Below the pieces are notes generated by a model. It did no database searches. It saw only the letters and a list, made by a program, of their open reading frames with translations, and was not told the DNA's origin. 50,852 nt of DNA from Sphingomonas bacterium (GTDB lineage: Bacteria > Pseudomonadota > Alphaproteobacteria > Sphingomonadales > Sphingomonadaceae): the NCBI RefSeq assembly GCF_903643035.1, contig NZ_CAHJWW010000002.1:1-50852 (forward strand), written 5' to 3'. Below, piece after piece: positions 25,318-33,091 of this stretch. The position numbers and the translations under genes are program-made. Numbering within the stretch: the stretch's first letter is position 1; each line of letters starts with the position of its first letter.

Positions 25318-26765
25318 ATCGGGAAATGCCCCGGCCGGGTCTCGATCGTGATCCAGCGCAGATCGGTGAACTCGGCGATCCCCGCCTGTCCGCCGAAGCG
25401 GCCATAGCCCGACGCCTTCACCCCGCCGAACGGCATCTGCGCCTCGTCATGCACGGTCGGGCCGTTGATGTGACATATGCCCGACTGGATGCGCTGTGCC
25501 ACCGCCAGCGTCCGCGCGATGTCGCTGCCGAACACCGCCGCCGACAGGCCGTATTCGGTGTCGTTGGCGATCCGCACCGCGTCGTCCGCGTCGGCGGCGC
25601 GGACGATCGTCACCATCGGGCCGAAGCTCTCCTCCGCATAGGCGCGCATCCCCGGGGTCACGCCGTCGATCACGACCGCGCCGGTCAGTATCTCGCCCGC
25701 GGCGTTGCCCGCCAGCACGTGCGCGCCCTGCGCCACCGCGTCGTCGACCAGCGCCTCGACATGGCGCGCGCTCTCGCGGCTGACGATCGCGCCGAGCGGC
25801 GCGGTGCCGTCGGTCGGGTCGCCGGCCTGGAGCGTTGCGGCCTTGGCGGCGAAGGCGGCGATGAACGCATCCGCGATCGGCTCCTCCAGGATGATCCGCT
25901 CGGTCGACATGCAGATCTGGCCCTGGTTGAAGAACGCGCCGAACGCGGCGGCCTTGACCGCCTCGTCGAGGTTCGCGTCCTTCAGCACGACGAATGGCGC
26001 CTTGCCGCCAAGCTCCAGCAGCACCGGCTTCAGATGCCGCGCGGCGCGCTCGGCGATCAGCCGGCCGACCTTGGTCGATCCGGTGAAGTTGATCCGCTTC
26101 ACCGCGGGATGATCGATCAGCGCGTTGACGATCTCGGCGGCGTCCGCGGGCGCATTGGTGATGACGTTGACGACGCCGGCGGGAAGCCCTGCCGCGCGCA
26201 TCGCATCGCCGATCAGGCCATGCGTGCGCGGGCAGACCTCGGACGCCTTCAGGATCACGGTGTTGCCGCAGGCCAGCGCCGCGGCGATCGCGCGGACGCC
26301 GAGGATGACGGGCGCGTTCCACGGCGCGATGCCCAGGCAGACGCCCGCCGGCTGCCGCACCGACATCGCCAGGCATCCCGGTTTGTCCGAAGGGATCGTC
26401 TCGCCGGTGACCTGCGTGGTCAGCGCGGCGGCCTCGCGCAGCATCGAGGCGGCGAGCGTGACGTTGAACCCCGCCCACGCCGCCGTCGCGCCGATCTCGT
26501 CCTGCATCGCGGCGGTGAAGTCCCCGGCGCGGGCCGCCAGCGCGGCGGCGGCGGCGAGCAGCATCGTGCGACGCGCATTCGGTCCGATCGCCGTCCATGC
26601 CGGAAACGCCGCCGCAGCGGCCTCGGCGGCGGCATTCGCATCCTTCGCCCGGGCGGCGGCGGCACGCGTCACCGCCATTTCGGTCACGGGGTTGAGCCGC
26701 TCGAACGTCTCGCCATCCAGCGCCTGACGCTGCTCGGAACCGATCAACAGGCCGATGTCATGCAT
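25314..26765 (-). CDS. NAD(P)-dependent aldehyde dehydrogenase
   Basis: This 483-residue member of the ALDH superfamily is of the vanillin/salicylaldehyde/benzaldehyde dehydrogenase type. It has APWNAPVILGVRAIA, cofactor loop FTGSTKVGRL, catalytic Glu in LELGGKAP and catalytic Cys in NQGQICMSTER. The C-terminal EAQMPFGGVKASGYGRFGG is typical. It would oxidise the aldehyde produced by the neighbouring decarboxylase. The ATG at 26765 follows AAGGA by seven bases; the longer frame is unsupported. Dyad F lies 61-80 bases upstream. Confidence 0.92.
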   Translation of the reverse strand: MHDIGLLIGSEQRQALDGETFERLNPVTEMAVTRAAAARAKDANAAAEAAAAAFPAWTAIGPNARRTMLLAAAAALAARAGDFTAAMQDEIGATAAWAGFNVTLAASMLREAAALTTQVTGETIPSDKPGCLAMSVRQPAGVCLGIAPWNAPVILGVRAIAAALACGNTVILKASEVCPRTHGLIGDAMRAAGLPAGVVNVITNAPADAAEIVNALIDHPAVKRINFTGSTKVGRLIAERAARHLKPVLLELGGKAPFVVLKDANLDEAVKAAAFGAFFNQGQICMSTERIILEEPIADAFIAAFAAKAATLQAGDPTDGTAPLGAIVSRESARHVEALVDDAVAQGAHVLAGNAAGEILTGAVVIDGVTPGMRAYAEESFGPMVTIVRAADADDAVRIANDTEYGLSAAVFGSDIARTLAVAQRIQSGICHINGPTVHDEAQMPFGGVKASGYGRFGGQAGIAEFTDLRWITIETRPGHFPI

Positions 26766-26825
26766 CTCTATTCCTTGCCGGTTCAATGGTTTGGAGCGAG
26801 GCGGGGAGACCACACCGTCGATCAG

Positions 26826-26845
26826 AGGTATTATTGACCATACAA
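26826..26845. promoter_or_regulatory. Second dyad type, site F (AGGTA-N10-TACAA)
   Basis: AGGTA at 26826 and TACAA at 26841 flank TTATTGACCA. With site E it defines GTAWTAWTGACCATAC and a composite TTGTA-N10-TACAA dyad. It lies 61-80 bases from the aldehyde dehydrogenase start and about 150 from the divergent LuxR-type gene. Confidence 0.5.
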
Positions 26846-26991
26846 CCTTAGTGCGTTATTTCCTCAGGTCAATCGAGCGTGGGTTAGAACAGGCGCGACG
26901 ACGCCCGGTCCATGCTGGAGCCGCAGGAATCGGAGCCCCGCGCCGGCGTGGCCAATCCTGCGGTGGAGGATGTCTGGCGAAAGGTCTCCTG

Positions 26992-27780
26992 ATGCAGGTT
27001 CATCAATCATTCGAAACGGCCCTTCATCCGGTCAGGACCCGCAACATGCTGGGACCGCTGATCGAGGCGGTCGGTACCAGTCAGTTTCCCAAGCTGCTGT
27101 TCGACTCGATCCAGGACGATGTGGAGTGCGTCCACCTCAGTGCGTTCGCGAGCGAGCAGGGTACCCGCGCGCTGATCCTCGCCGAGAACCAAAGTCCGGC
27201 CAGGACCGCAGGTGATCGCGACCGGCGCCACCTCGACACCTATTGGAAACCCGATCGGAGCCTTTATCGGAGCAGGGGGCTCGGCGACGAGCGGCCGGCC
27301 GACCTGTTCCTGTTCGAGATCATGCCGAGCGATCTTGGGCGTGGCGATCATTGCGCCGACTGTTACGCAACGATGCGCGTGGGCGCGCGACTGTCGGTCT
27401 GCGAGACCCGTGGATCACGGACGCTCCGGCTGAACGTCTATTCGCCTACCTCGTTCGCGCCGCATGAGCTGGATTATCTTAGGGACCATGCCGCACTCTT
27501 CATGCCGCTGGTCTGGCGGCACGCGAAGGACTGCATCAAGTCCGCCGAGCCCGGCGACGAACTCGAGGTCCGGCTTAGGAAGGTGGCGCCCGACCTTACG
27601 CAACGCGAGAACCAGGTGTGCGCGCTCATCGCGCTCGGTGTCACCTCGGAAGGCATAGCCATCCGTCTGGCGATGCGGCTGAACACGGTGCTGACCTATC
27701 GCAAGCGCGCCTACAAGCGCCTCCGGATCAGTTCGCAGAACGAACTGTTCCGCCTCATCTGGTCGCCGCAACCCACATGA
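26992..27780 (+). CDS. LuxR-type helix-turn-helix regulator with unrecognised N-terminal domain
   Basis: This 262-residue protein's C-terminal 60 residues form a GerE/LuxR helix-turn-helix (LTQRENQVCALIALGVTSEGIAIRLAM, then NTVLTYRKRAYKRLRISSQNELFRLI). The first 190 residues match no sensor domain I recognise; they contain an HCADCYATMRVG stretch with two Cys. ATG 26992 has AAAGG seven bases upstream. It is divergent from the aldehyde dehydrogenase, so it is the natural candidate regulator for part of cluster 1. The stop overlaps the next start (ATGA). Confidence 0.8.
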   Translation: MQVHQSFETALHPVRTRNMLGPLIEAVGTSQFPKLLFDSIQDDVECVHLSAFASEQGTRALILAENQSPARTAGDRDRRHLDTYWKPDRSLYRSRGLGDERPADLFLFEIMPSDLGRGDHCADCYATMRVGARLSVCETRGSRTLRLNVYSPTSFAPHELDYLRDHAALFMPLVWRHAKDCIKSAEPGDELEVRLRKVAPDLTQRENQVCALIALGVTSEGIAIRLAMRLNTVLTYRKRAYKRLRISSQNELFRLIWSPQPT

Positions 27781-28624
27781 TCGCGGCATCAGCCCCGGGC
27801 GCGCTAAAGGACCTGCCGATGCTCGCGCCGACCGCCGTGCCGTCGCCGGAGCCTGAGCCTGAGGGGAGCGAGACCCGCCATCGTGTCGTCCGCATGCGCC
27901 ACGAGGCCCGTCGCCGCCGGCTGACGCTGGAGCGGATCGAGCGGCTCACCCCCAACATGCTCAGGCTCCACTTCCATTCGGACGACCTCGGCGACTTCGC
28001 CAGCGGCTCGTTCGACGATCACATCAAGCTGTTCATCGGCTCGGGCGACGGCCAGCCCGACGGCCGCCGATGCGCGATTTCACGCCGCGCCGGTTCGATG
28101 CCGCCGCGGGCACGATCGCGATCGACTATGCGGTGCACGAGGCAGGCCCGGCGGTCGACTGGGCGCTGGCGGCGGCGACCGGCGACGCGCTGGAGATCGG
28201 CGGCCCGCGCGGCTCGACGGTGATGCCCGACGATTTCGACTGGTACCTCCTGATCGGCGACAGCACCGCCCTGCCCGCGATCGGCCGCAGGCTGGAGGAG
28301 CTACGCGCAGGCGTGCCGGTGAAAACCGTCGTGCTCGTCGCCGACGCCGCCGATGCGCAGGCGATCGAGACGGGTGCCGAGTGGACGCCGCACTGGATCG
28401 TCCGCGTGGAGGGCCAGGATGAAGCGGTCGCGCTGCGCCAGGCGCTGGCCGGACAGCCACTGCCCGCCGGCGACGGCTTCGTCTGGATCGCCGCCGAAGC
28501 CGGCGTGGCGCGCGCCGTGCGCGGCCTGATCGTCGACGAGCTGGGCCATCCGCGCGAATGGACCAAGGCGGCGGGCTATTGGCGGCGCGGCGTCGCCGCT
28601 GCGCATACCCGGATCGAGGACTGA
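27777..28624 (+). pseudogene. Siderophore-interacting protein (ViuB/flavin reductase type), frameshifted
   Basis: The first frame gives RHRVVRMRHEARRRRLTLERIERLTPNMLRLHF and DDHIKLFIGSGDGQPDGRR. The second frame, from about 28070, continues with MRDFTPRRFDAAAGTIAIDY, the conserved FAD-contact RxxTPR motif of this family, through the NAD(P)H-binding C-terminal SIP domain. A single missing base near 28065-28070 explains the break, since homology runs straight across it. These proteins reduce ferric siderophores in the cytoplasm. The start overlaps the LuxR stop (ATGA), with an alternative ATG at 27819. It is either a recent pseudogene or a sequencing error. Confidence 0.8.
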
Positions 28625-28627
28625 GCG

Positions 28628-29452
28628 ATGCCCAGCAGCCTGGAAGCGATCACGCCCGCCGGCGCCTATCGCCAGCTGAAGCCCGGCCTGCTCAACCGCG
28701 AGGTCTTCCCGCCCCGCGATCCCGCGCGGACCTCGCCCTTCATCGTCCTTGCCGAAGATCTGATCGAGCCGGGCATGGAGTCTTTCGGCATGCATCCGCA
28801 TCGCGGTTTCGAGACGGTGATGCTCCAGCTGAAGGGCAGCAACGCCTTTGAGGACAGCCTGGGCGACACCGGCGTCACCGGCCCCGGCGATGTCGAGTGG
28901 ACCTGCGCGGGGCGCGGCATCCTGCATGGCGGTCGGCCGGTCGGCGACGAGAGGCTCCATTCGCTCCAGCTCTGGCTCAACCTGCCCGCCGCGCTGAAGA
29001 CGGCGCCGCCGGGGATGAGGAACCAGTCGTTCGCCGACACGCCGACGATCCGCAAGGATGGCGTCACCACGACCGTCTATGCCGGACGACACGGCGGCGT
29101 CGTCCAGCCGCATCTGAGCCTCTGGCCGCTGACGCTGATCGAGACGAGGCTCGACGCCGGCCGGTCGGTGACGTTCGAGATCGGTGCCGGGACACGCGCC
29201 TTCGCCTATGTCGTCGACGGCGCCGCGACGGTTGACGGCGCGCCCGTCGCCGGCGGTCATGTCGCGTGGTTCCGACGCGTCGACGAGGCATCGACCGCGA
29301 CGCTGACGGCTCAGGGAGGCGCGCATCTGGTCTACTACGCCAGCGTGCCGATCGACGAGCCCGTCGCGTTGGGCGGACCCTTCGTCATGAACAGCGAGGC
29401 GGAGATCCAGGCCGCCTATGCCGATCTGAAGGCCGGCCGGATCGGTCGCTGA
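28628..29452 (+). CDS. Pirin family protein
   Basis: This 274-residue bicupin of the pirin family has metal-site residues in MHPHRGFETVML and further His/Glu in GRGILHGGRP. The second cupin starts near residue 165. Bacterial pirins act as quercetinase-like dioxygenases or as redox-sensing partners of central enzymes. Three bases separate it from the preceding flavin reductase-like gene, so the two were an operon. It converges on the GntR gene. Confidence 0.88.
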   Translation: MPSSLEAITPAGAYRQLKPGLLNREVFPPRDPARTSPFIVLAEDLIEPGMESFGMHPHRGFETVMLQLKGSNAFEDSLGDTGVTGPGDVEWTCAGRGILHGGRPVGDERLHSLQLWLNLPAALKTAPPGMRNQSFADTPTIRKDGVTTTVYAGRHGGVVQPHLSLWPLTLIETRLDAGRSVTFEIGAGTRAFAYVVDGAATVDGAPVAGGHVAWFRRVDEASTATLTAQGGAHLVYYASVPIDEPVALGGPFVMNSEAEIQAAYADLKAGRIGR

Positions 29453-29465
29453 CGGCGCGGCACTA

Positions 29466-29481
29466 ATCGGTCAGGGCCGAT
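29466..29481. terminator. Small hairpin between convergent pirin and GntR genes
   Basis: ATCGG (29466-29470) and CCGAT (29477-29481) pair around a six-base loop within the 32-base convergent gap. The stem is short and there is no T run, so it is only a weak terminator candidate. Confidence 0.25.
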
Positions 29482-29484
29482 CGT

Positions 29485-30330
29485 TCAGGAAGGCATGGTC
29501 TCGGCGTCGAGCCGCAGGCGGACCTCGAACGAGGCCGGCGAGACCAGCATCTCGAAATGCTCGACCATCAGGCCGCCCTCGTCCATGTGCTCGCGCCGGA
29601 CGCGGATCAGCGGTGCCCCTACCGCGACATCGAGATGCCCGGCGACGAGGGGGCTGGCGAGCTGCGCGCTGATTACCTGCGTGCCGGAATGGAGCCGGTG
29701 GCCGGCGCGCGCCAGCAGCTCGTACAACGAGGTGCTGCGCAGCGCCGCCTCGTCGATGTGACGGGCGATAGCCTGGGGGATGAACGTCGTGACGAAGAAG
29801 GTCGGCAGCCCGTTCAGCAGCCGGACGCGGACCGCGCGCTGGAAGATGTCGTCGACGGGATGACCGAACGCCGCCTGGATCTCGGGGGGAGCGGTCACGA
29901 GGCCGACCTCGACCAGCCGGACCGTCGTCGTGCGGTGGATGTCCGCGATGTGCGCGATCAGATCGGCGACGGGCGCATGCGTCTCGGCCGAGTGCATCCC
30001 GCCCGCCACGAACGTGCCCACGCCCTGGCGCCGCTCGATCAGCGCGTCGCGCTCCAGCGACGACAGGGCGGACCGGATCGTCACGCGCGAGACCGCGAAC
30101 GATCGCGCCAGCTCATCCTCGGCCGGCAGGCTGTCGCCGGCCTTGTACCGCCCGTTGCGAATGCCGTCGCGCAGGACGAGATAGACTTGGTGGTGGAGCG
30201 AGGTGCCCTTGACGCGCTCGATCGCCGTCGCGGGCGCCTTTGCTTGTGGCGAGTTCACGGACGCGATGCCGCCGGCCGGCGCTGCTGTCCGGACGTCTTG
30301 GGCATGCGGGTCACCGTTGCCGAGCGGCAT
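29485..30330 (-). CDS. GntR-family regulator with UTRA domain (HutC subfamily)
   Basis: This regulator is about 281 residues from the ATG at 30330; the frame extends 11 codons to a TTG. After a disordered Ala/Pro N-terminus, the winged helix contains YKAGDSLPAEDELARSFAVSRVTIRSALSSLERDALIERRQGVGTFV. A UTRA effector domain then runs to the end (FQRAVRVRLLNGLPTFFVTTFIP, MVEHFEMLVSP). HutC-type regulators bind dyads such as TTGTA-N-TACAA and release on small organic acids or sugars. Sites E and F in cluster 1 resemble that class, so this is their best candidate binder. No ribosome site clearly fixes the start. Confidence 0.85.
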   Translation of the reverse strand: MPLGNGDPHAQDVRTAAPAGGIASVNSPQAKAPATAIERVKGTSLHHQVYLVLRDGIRNGRYKAGDSLPAEDELARSFAVSRVTIRSALSSLERDALIERRQGVGTFVAGGMHSAETHAPVADLIAHIADIHRTTTVRLVEVGLVTAPPEIQAAFGHPVDDIFQRAVRVRLLNGLPTFFVTTFIPQAIARHIDEAALRSTSLYELLARAGHRLHSGTQVISAQLASPLVAGHLDVAVGAPLIRVRREHMDEGGLMVEHFEMLVSPASFEVRLRLDAETMPS

Positions 30331-30574
30331 TGGGATAGGCCCGATGGCATGCCGTGCGACCAACGTACGCGCTCGCGACCGAACCGGGTTCGTTCATCGC
30401 CTGGTCGACATGGCGATCCGCGTGCATCCGACATCGTTCAAGCGCCTGATCAGTCGAGGCATCACCCATGGCATGCGTCACCGTCTATCAACCGCACCTC
30501 GGCCTTCCAAGCGTATTTGCATCCGCCGATCCTGGCGATCCGCAGCCGTCCTCGCGCTGGCCGTTCGCCAATCC

Positions 30575-31243
30575 CTAGCCCGGCAGCAATTCGGTGTCGA
30601 TCTGCGTCTGAATCACGGCGGAATAACGCGCGCCTGCCAGCGCGTTGCCCGGGAACAGCATGTCAACCACGGCGATGAGGTCCGCGGGCATCGGCAGCGT
30701 GGCGCTGTGGATGTTACCGTGGGCGTAAGTATCGTCGTGCACCACCCCTGAGAGCAGCCGCGCGCGACTGGCGAGAAGGCGACCAGCGCAATTCCCAGTT
30801 CGCGGCAGGCCGTGAGCACCCCCGCCTCCCCCTTGCGCGACATGGGCGAATACTCGCTCTGCACCGCCGCGATCGGGTGCGTGGCACGCGCGCGGCGGAT
30901 GGTGGCGGCACCCATCTCGCTCAGGCCGATCGCACCGATCTTGCCCGCGTCCTTTGCGCGCACGAGCGCGCCGGCTGACTCCTTCACCGGCACGCGCCTG
31001 TCGAGCCGGTAGAGATGATAGAAGTCGATATGATCGGTGCCGAGCCGCGCCATCGCGCGGTCGAGCGTGCCCGCGATCGCCGCCGGGCTGCCATCGAGAC
31101 CGCGCGTGCCGTCGATCATGTCGAGCACGCATTTCGAGGCCAGCGTGAATTCGGACCGGCGATGCATCACCGCCCGGCCCCGCAGCCGCTCGTTCTCCCC
31201 ACCGCCATACAGCGCCGCGGTGTCGAGCAGCGTGCAGCCGTGA
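30575..31243 (-). pseudogene. Aldo/keto reductase pseudogene, 5'-truncated and frameshifted
   Basis: The frame gives TLLDTAALYGGGENE, LGTDHIDFYHLYRLD, GKIGAIGLSEMGAATIRRA, VQSEYSPMSRK and ALVAFSPVARG, all hallmarks of aldo/keto reductases. The first 40 or so residues, with the start and first strand, are absent. Around 30757 the match changes frame (ARG to LLSGVV, one base missing). It then runs to a family-like tail ending AGARYSA and IDTELLPG with part of the C-terminal region missing. The 5' end stops abruptly at about 31243, where a convergent HipA-like tail begins. It cannot make a working enzyme. Confidence 0.75.
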
Positions 31244-31398
31244 TCCGGGGAGCGCTGGCCGAGGTGCGCGCCGCGGCCGAGCAGGTGAAGGGGCGGGTCG
31301 AGGCGGCACTGCCCGCCGACTTCCCGGAGGCGCTGCACACGAGCGTGCAGGCGGCGATCGTCACGCGCCTGGCGCGGCTGGACACGGCCGAGGTCTAG
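31241..31398 (+). pseudogene. HipA-like toxin kinase, C-terminal remnant
   Basis: A 52-codon tail reads VIRGALAEVRAAAEQVKGRVEAALPADFPEALHTSVQAAIVTRLARLD and ends in TAG. The helical ending with LPADFP resembles the extreme C-terminus of HipA-family kinases. Upstream the frame runs straight into antisense of the aldo/keto reductase, so the rest was lost by a rearrangement. The family call is tentative because so little remains. Confidence 0.35.
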
Positions 31399-31660
31399 CC
31401 GGACGGCGCCACGCTTCCCCGGACGCCGCCAGCACGTCGCCGAGCAGCGCGACCGGGTCGACCCCGATCGCCAGCGCCACCGCGACGTACTCGTCGACGC
31501 CCGGCATGCGCTCGCCGGTCTCCATCCTCGACACGTACGCCTGCTGCCAGCCGAGCCGCTCCGCCAGGTCGACTTGTCGCAGCTTCGCCGCCCGGCGCGC
31601 ATCCGCCAGAGCCGCCACGAGGCGGGCGTGCAGGTCGGGCGGGGCAGGGGAAGCGGGCAC
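31361..31660 (-). CDS. XRE-family helix-turn-helix protein, edges possibly damaged
   Basis: This 99-residue protein's centre is a classical Cro/C1 helix-turn-helix: LRQVDLAERLGWQQAYVSRMETGERMPGVDEYVAVALAIGVD. The only start is a GTG nine bases after an in-frame TAG created at the CTAG flank of the neighbouring IS. It has no ribosome site, so the original 5' end may have been cut away. The last 20 residues (Arg/Pro-rich) overlap the HipA-like remnant and look non-native. An XRE protein next to a HipA tail could be debris of a toxin-antitoxin locus, but they lie on opposite strands. Confidence 0.6.
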   Translation of the reverse strand: MPASPAPPDLHARLVAALADARRAAKLRQVDLAERLGWQQAYVSRMETGERMPGVDEYVAVALAIGVDPVALLGDVLAASGEAWRRPARPRPCPAAPGA

Positions 31661-31673
31661 GCCGGATACCTAG

Positions 31674-32522
31674 GCCGGATCGACATTCATCGTAGCCAGA
31701 TCATGGCGGCGGCGAGGTGTACAAAGCCGGTGAAGTGGATGGTACGCCGGTCGTAGCGGGTGGCGAAGCGGCGGAAGTGCTTCATGCGGCCAAAGCATCG
31801 CTCGATCTGGTTGCGATGCTTGTAGGCGCGTTCGTCGTGCGGGATCGGAACGTCGCGGTTACGCTTGGACGGGATCACCGCTTTGGCACTCATGGCCGCG
31901 ATCCGAGCGCGTAAGTCATTGCCGTCATACGCCTTGTCGACAAGCACTGCCTTGGCCTGCTGACCTTCGAGCAGGCCGGGAGCGGCCGCGATGTCGCTGG
32001 CCTGCCCCGCCGTGATCCGGAACCGTAACGGCCGACCGAACGTGTCGGCAAGCATGTGGATCCTGGTCGTCAGTCCGCCGCGGGAACGCTCCAGCGACTG
32101 ATCCCTGGTCCCCCTTTTCCGCTCGCCGCCTGCTGATGCGCGCGGACGATGGTGCTGTCGAGCATCAGACAGGTGTTGTCGCGGTCGGCAGTGGGAGCGT
32201 CGAACACCTTCTCCCACACGCCGGCATGGCACCAGCGGCTGAAGCGGCGATGCACCGTCTTCCACTTGCCGTACCGCTCCGGCAGATGCTGCCAGTGCGC
32301 GCCCGACCGCAACACCCACAGACATCCGTCCACGAACAAGCGGTTGTCCTGTCCGCTCCGTCCCGGATCAGACACCTTGCCGGGCAGTAGCGGCGCGGTC
32401 CTTGCCCACTGCGCCTCACTCAACTCGTACCGCTTGATCTCCGTAGTCCGCTCCGTGCCTCAACACGGAACCTCATGAACCAGACATCCAACGCGTTTGG
32501 GAATCCTGAATGTCGATCCGTC
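31674..32522 (-). mobile_element. Apparently complete IS5-family element (IS427-like), CTAG target duplication
   Basis: Terminal repeats read inward are GCCGGATCGACATTCA (left, 31674-31689) and GACGGATCGACATTCA (right, 32507-32522), identical at 15 of 16 positions. CTAG flanks both sides (31670-31673 and 32523-32526), the target duplication expected of the IS427 group. The length is 849 bases, normal for this group, and both transposase frames are intact. The insertion lies inside the 3' part of a small gene on the same strand. It appears recent and possibly still mobile. Confidence 0.88.
31687..32423 (-). CDS. IS5-family transposase, two frames joined by -1 frameshift
   Basis: The first frame (32423-32070) gives LSEAQWARTAPLLPGK through LMLDSTIVRAHQQAASGKGG with the first catalytic Asp. 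The second (to 31687) gives TTRIHMLADTFGRPLRF, VDKAYDGNDLR (second Asp) and NQIERCFGRMKHFRRFATRYDR (Glu). A run of four A then five G (plus-strand 32110-32118) lies exactly where the frames must join, and stepping back one base joins them. That fits programmed -1 frameshifting known in this family. The initiator appears to be TTG at 32423; an upstream ATC-AAG-CGG after CGGAG may be a mutated ATG. DDE residues are complete. Confidence 0.85.
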
Positions 32523-32823
32523 CTAGGAAGAAACGAGGATTAAGTTGTCTCATCGTACTCATCTTCTTATCAGCCCGATATGCGGTCCTGATCGGCTTGG
32601 CCACCTCCCTTCCGGATCGCTCATGTGCAGAGACAGAGAGCAGCATCCGTTCCTCGATAACCATTTGCACGTCGAGAAATCCTCGGCTAAGCTTCATAAT
32701 GCTCTCCGGAGTATATCCCTCCTGCCCTAATCGCTCGGTACACCGCACTAGGGAACGCAGGTGCGCTTTGATCAGCAGCAGGTGGTCAATGACTGTCCTA
32801 AGTTCCTTGCCGGTAGCGCCCAT
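32473..32823 (-). pseudogene. Small helical protein of unknown function, 3' end interrupted by the IS
   Basis: The frame has a convincing protein character: TGKELRTVIDHLLLIKAHLRSL, EGYTPESIMKLSRGFLDVQMVIEERML and STMRQLNPRFFLG. At the CTAG target the frame runs into IS sequence and stops at 32473, so the last native residues were replaced. The native length was perhaps about 100 residues. The ATG at 32823 has GTGAGAG nearby; another in-frame ATG is at 32856. Predicted mostly alpha-helical, with no motif I recognise. It is divergent from the HEPN-like gene, and both have lower GC than the window. The two may be functional partners, which is inference. Confidence 0.55.
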
Positions 32824-32920
32824 ATCCACTCTCACTTGCGCAGGTCCGTCGAACATCGCGTCGCCGCAGGCGTCATTTGGCCCAGCGAACGGCTGCAAGC
32901 CACCTTTCCGACCCACCTTG

Positions 32921-32974
32921 ATGAACGTCCGCTGTTGGGGAACCGAAAACTGGCCGTGAATGACCGAGACTGGG
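32921..32974 (+). repeat. Interspersed repeat copy 1
   Basis: It starts ATGAACGTCCGCTGTTGGGG and ends CCGTGAATGACCGAGACTGGG. The end is shared with copy 3 (CCGTGAATGACCG identical). This is one of several degenerate copies found only between genes in 32.9-38.8 kb. It lies in the divergent gap between the truncated helical gene and the HEPN-like gene. Confidence 0.5.
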
Positions 32975-33091
32975 TCGAAGCAACGATCCAGCGCTGGGTG
33001 CGACGGTGTTTGCCAAGACTTTACCGAACGACGAGTAGACCTCCTGCATGACAACGGACGCTATCCGGGTGACCATGCCTCGCCATATGAC

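Noticed and set aside
24465-26837. 790-codon open frame on the plus strand across the ThDP and aldehyde dehydrogenase genes
   Set aside because: Its composition is Arg/Ala/Gly-rich noise and it is a shadow of two well-supported genes in other frames.
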